Shown here: one piece after another, positions 7,662-9,799 of the stretch
Position numbering within the stretch: the stretch's first letter is position 1
How the letters are laid out: each line of letters begins with the position of its first letter
Origin: Candidatus Omnitrophota bacterium
GTDB lineage: Bacteria > Omnitrophota > Gorgyraeia > JABMRG01 > JAFGKX01
Assembly: GCA_016928375.1 (NCBI GenBank)
Contig: JAFGKX010000110.1
Span: 1 to 9,799, forward strand
Direction: 5' to 3'
Length of the DNA: 9,799 nucleotides
Notes under the pieces: model-generated
The model's database searches: none
What the model saw: the letters and a program-made list of their open reading frames with translations, nothing else
What the model was told of the DNA's origin: nothing
Position numbers and translations under genes: made by a program

Positions 7662-9110
7662 TTAAAAATCCAGAAATTTTTTGCGTAATATCAGCCGGAG
7701 CATTTTTATGGCAGTTTTAGCGTTATGAAATAAATTTTTGGAAAACTTGGATTCTCCGCCTATTCTGCCTGTGTAGGTAATCGGTATTTCTATGGTCCTT
7801 TTATTATGCTTTATTGCCTCTATTATCATCTCGGGCGAAAATTCAGGGCCTTTGCCTGTAAGAGAATCTTTTATATCATAATAAACAGACTTCCATATGC
7901 CCCTGTAAGTGCATCCTACATCCGTAAGGCGCGGTTCATACCTGTAAAGCCACAGAAGTTCGATGATCTTTGCAACGAATACATTGCCACACCTAAGTAA
8001 AAAATTCATATTCGCTGCCTGCTCTATCAACTGTTTGGTAGTGCGCGTACCCAAGACCATATCCGCATCTTTTAAATATTCCAGCATTTTACCGAGGTCT
8101 CTGGCATAAAAAGAGCCATCTGCCTCGGTTAAAATAAATATATCGCCTTTGGCATTATCCATTCCAAATTTTAAGGCATCGCCGTATCCGCCAAAATTAC
8201 CTGTCAGGACCCTTGCGCCTTTATCTTTGGCGATTCGCTCGGTATTGTCCTTTGAGTTATTGTTAACAACTACTATTTCATCCACTTTATCCTTAAAATC
8301 ATCTATTACATATCCTATGGATAATTCCTCGTTATACGCGGGTATGATAAGGCTGATACGCTTATTCGCGAATTCCATTGACCTTAGCATATAATTTGCC
8401 GCATTATAATCATCTGCGTTGTTTACATTGATATAATCACCTTTTAGCATAAACGGGCGTATCTTTTCGCCTTTATTAGCCATAAGATTTATTACATCTG
8501 TCAGCTCTACCCTGCCGCTGGTTTGGGATGGAGGAGTTATTTTGATATAATTAAATATCTGCGGCTTAAAAATGTATGTGCCGCATCCTAAATAATGATT
8601 TTTTACTACATCGGGCTTCTCAATCAGGCGGGTTATCAGGTTATTTTCTATATCAACGGAATAATTTTTCCTGATAATATGCGTGTGCTTCACTTCTTTT
8701 ATCGCACACACAGCGGAAAAATCATTGCCTATCGAAGATAACAACTCCTGGTGATTGGAATTATAGTATAATTCATCCCCTAATATCATGCAGAAGGTGT
8801 CTTGCGCATATCGCTCTGCTTCAAGCAAACCGTACGCAAGCCCCTTATCGACATTGTTTATTGTTATATATTTTATGGATACGCCGAGGGCGCTTCCGTC
8901 TTTTAAATAATCCGTAATCTGATGCGATTTATACCCTACCAATATATATATGTCTTTTATGCCGATCTTATCGCGCATTACTTTTATCTGGCGCTCTATT
9001 ATTGGCTCTCCGCCTATTTTAAGCAATGATTTGGATATCTTTGCAGTATGTGAAGAGAGCCTCACACCCCTGCCTGCCGCAGGTATCACTCCGATAAGTT
9101 TATTGCTCAT
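7662..9110 (-). CDS. Fused sugar-phosphate nucleotidyltransferase and GT2 glycosyltransferase
   Basis: This is a two-domain protein of 482 residues from the ATG at 9110. A GTG at 9125 would add five residues, but the ATG places the domain start normally and has GGTGA about 11 bases upstream. Domain 1 (about 3-243) is a nucleotidyltransferase. GVIPAAGRGVRL is the nucleotide-binding loop, followed by ISKSLLKIGGEPII, in which the usual P-K is S-K. LGDEL holds the metal-binding Asp, then come RLIEKP, VELTDVINL and GDYINVNNADDYNAAN. Domain 2 (about 252-482) is a GT2 enzyme beginning ISLIIPAYNEE and ending with RIGGESKFSKN, DPM1-like. In it, the usual VDDGS reads VNNNS and DAD reads EAD. The protein may both activate a sugar and pass it to a polyprenyl phosphate (inference). 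The stop of the previous gene is one base before the ATG. The joint is in frame and continuous. Confidence 0.87.
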   Translation of the reverse strand: MSNKLIGVIPAAGRGVRLSSHTAKISKSLLKIGGEPIIERQIKVMRDKIGIKDIYILVGYKSHQITDYLKDGSALGVSIKYITINNVDKGLAYGLLEAERYAQDTFCMILGDELYYNSNHQELLSSIGNDFSAVCAIKEVKHTHIIRKNYSVDIENNLITRLIEKPDVVKNHYLGCGTYIFKPQIFNYIKITPPSQTSGRVELTDVINLMANKGEKIRPFMLKGDYINVNNADDYNAANYMLRSMEFANKRISLIIPAYNEELSIGYVIDDFKDKVDEIVVVNNNSKDNTERIAKDKGARVLTGNFGGYGDALKFGMDNAKGDIFILTEADGSFYARDLGKMLEYLKDADMVLGTRTTKQLIEQAANMNFLLRCGNVFVAKIIELLWLYRYEPRLTDVGCTYRGIWKSVYYDIKDSLTGKGPEFSPEMIIEAIKHNKRTIEIPITYTGRIGGESKFSKNLFHNAKTAIKMLRLILRKKFLDF

Positions 9111-9111
9111 T

Positions 9112-9799
9112 TTATTTATATTCACCGCCTGTATCGTTTAATTTTATCCTTATAAGGCTAAGAAAAGATTTTATGCTGTCCTGCACCGGCTTTGTCTTTG
9201 ATGGACCCTTATGTATCCAGCGCACAGGCACTTCCTTTAAACTAAAATTGAATTTCCGTATAAGAAACAGGATCTCCGAATCAAAGCTCCAGTCGTTCAT
9301 TTTTTGCAGGGAAAATACCTTTTTCGCTACTGAATTTTTATATGCTTTAAATCCGCAGTTTATATCTTTGACATATAAATGCATTATGAGGTTTGAGAGC
9401 AGTATATAAACATATCCAAGCACAGCCCTGGCAATAGGCTGAGATATGTTTACCCTGGATTCTTTATGGCGGCGGGAAGCGATTACGCTATCATAACCCT
9501 GCTCCAGAAAGGGCAGGAACTTATCAAATTCATATATTGAGGTTGAATTATCAGCATCCATAAAAAGCACATATTTACCCAAAGCTGACAAAACCCCTCT
9601 TTTGACAGAATATCCCTTTCCTGCATTGGGGGTATTTTTGTAAATCTTAAAATTTTCAAACAAGTCCTCACAGTTTTTTGCGATATTGTAAGTATTATCT
9701 TTTGAGCCGTCATCGACTAATATCAGCTCATAAGCGAAGTTTTTCTTGGAGAGATAACCGGCTATTTTTCTAAGCGTAATAGCTATATGCTTTTCTTCA
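9112..9799 (-). CDS. GT2 glycosyltransferase, polyprenyl-phosphate sugar synthase-like (5' end off the window)
   Basis: The frame is open from the right edge to the TAA at 9112-9114, giving 228 visible codons. The first visible residues, EEKHIAITLRKI, are the continuation of a GT2 PAYNEE-type N-terminus, so only about ten residues are missing. LILVDDGSKDNT is the nucleotide-binding region, VLFMDADNSTS the metal-binding DxD, and DINCGFKAYK the later signature seen in dolichyl/undecaprenyl-phosphate sugar synthases. There is no hydrophobic anchor after the GT domain, so it should act as a peripheral cytosolic enzyme. It shares the order of motifs and many residues with the gene at 1-697, so the two are paralogues that may load different sugars onto a lipid carrier (inference). 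A TTG at 9661-9663 lies inside the domain, after the VDDGS motif, and is not a real start. Confidence 0.9.
   Translation of the reverse strand, partial: EEKHIAITLRKIAGYLSKKNFAYELILVDDGSKDNTYNIAKNCEDLFENFKIYKNTPNAGKGYSVKRGVLSALGKYVLFMDADNSTSIYEFDKFLPFLEQGYDSVIASRRHKESRVNISQPIARAVLGYVYILLSNLIMHLYVKDINCGFKAYKNSVAKKVFSLQKMNDWSFDSEILFLIRKFNFSLKEVPVRWIHKGPSKTKPVQDSIKSFLSLIRIKLNDTGGEYK

Noticed and set aside
8941..8951. Alternating AT run resembling a promoter element
   Set aside because: It encodes ordinary Ile/Tyr codons of the nucleotidyltransferase domain (DIYIL) in the middle of a gene; ATA and TAT are common codons here.
9123..9125. GTG start for the fusion gene, overlapping the previous gene
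   Set aside because: The ATG at 9108-9110 is closer to the domain start and has a better placed ribosome site; the GTG is possible but less likely.
9661..9663. TTG start giving a 183-residue version of the right-hand GT2
   Set aside because: The frame stays open to the window edge and the upstream part contains the VDDGS motif, so the real start is off the window.

Overview
This window lies wholly inside one densely packed surface-polysaccharide (O-antigen, capsule or exopolysaccharide-like) biosynthesis operon. All nine genes are on the minus strand, so transcription runs from the right edge (9799) to the left edge (1). Neighbouring genes are separated by 1 to 23 bases or overlap by 1 to 4 bases. 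No intergenic stretch is long enough for a promoter or terminator, and no gene-free stretch exceeds 25 bases. Neither end of the operon is in the window, and the first and last genes are cut by its edges.

In order of transcription: (1) a polyprenyl-phosphate-sugar-synthase-like GT2 glycosyltransferase, 5' end off the window (9112-9799); (2) a fusion of a sugar-phosphate nucleotidyltransferase and a second, divergent GT2 domain (7662-9110); (3) a B12-binding-type radical SAM protein (6228-7649); (4) a polytopic YfhO/GT-C-like membrane protein (4814-6223); (5) a CDP-paratose/CDP-tyvelose 2-epimerase-like SDR, rfbE-type (3771-4790); (6) an SDR of the dTDP-L-rhamnose 4-epimerase type with a four-cysteine zinc-ribbon insertion (2653-3774); (7) a 74-residue stand-alone LexA-type winged helix (2429-2653); (8) a PMT/ArnT-like GT-C glycosyltransferase (704-2419); (9) a paralogue of gene 1, 3' end off the window (1-697).

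Inferred joint function: the nucleotidyltransferase activates a sugar phosphate and the two epimerases tailor nucleotide sugars. The cytosolic GT2 enzymes load sugars onto a polyprenyl phosphate, and the multi-span GT-C-type proteins use such lipid-linked donors on the far side of the membrane. The radical SAM protein may add an unusual modification. No flippase, polymerase, ABC exporter or initiating phosphosugar transferase is visible, so the pathway is only partly represented.

The organism is a bacterium of moderately low GC content (about 40% by eye). It uses many ATA isoleucine and AGA/AGG arginine codons and ATG or GTG starts, often with recognisable purine-rich Shine-Dalgarno sequences. 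The mix of Omnitrophota-like membrane GT-C proteins, B12-type radical SAM proteins and GT2 enzymes suggests an uncultured or candidate-phylum bacterium (Omnitrophota or a similar lineage). That assignment is inference from general resemblance and is not proved by the sequence. No RNA genes, CRISPR arrays, insertion sequences or long repeats were seen.
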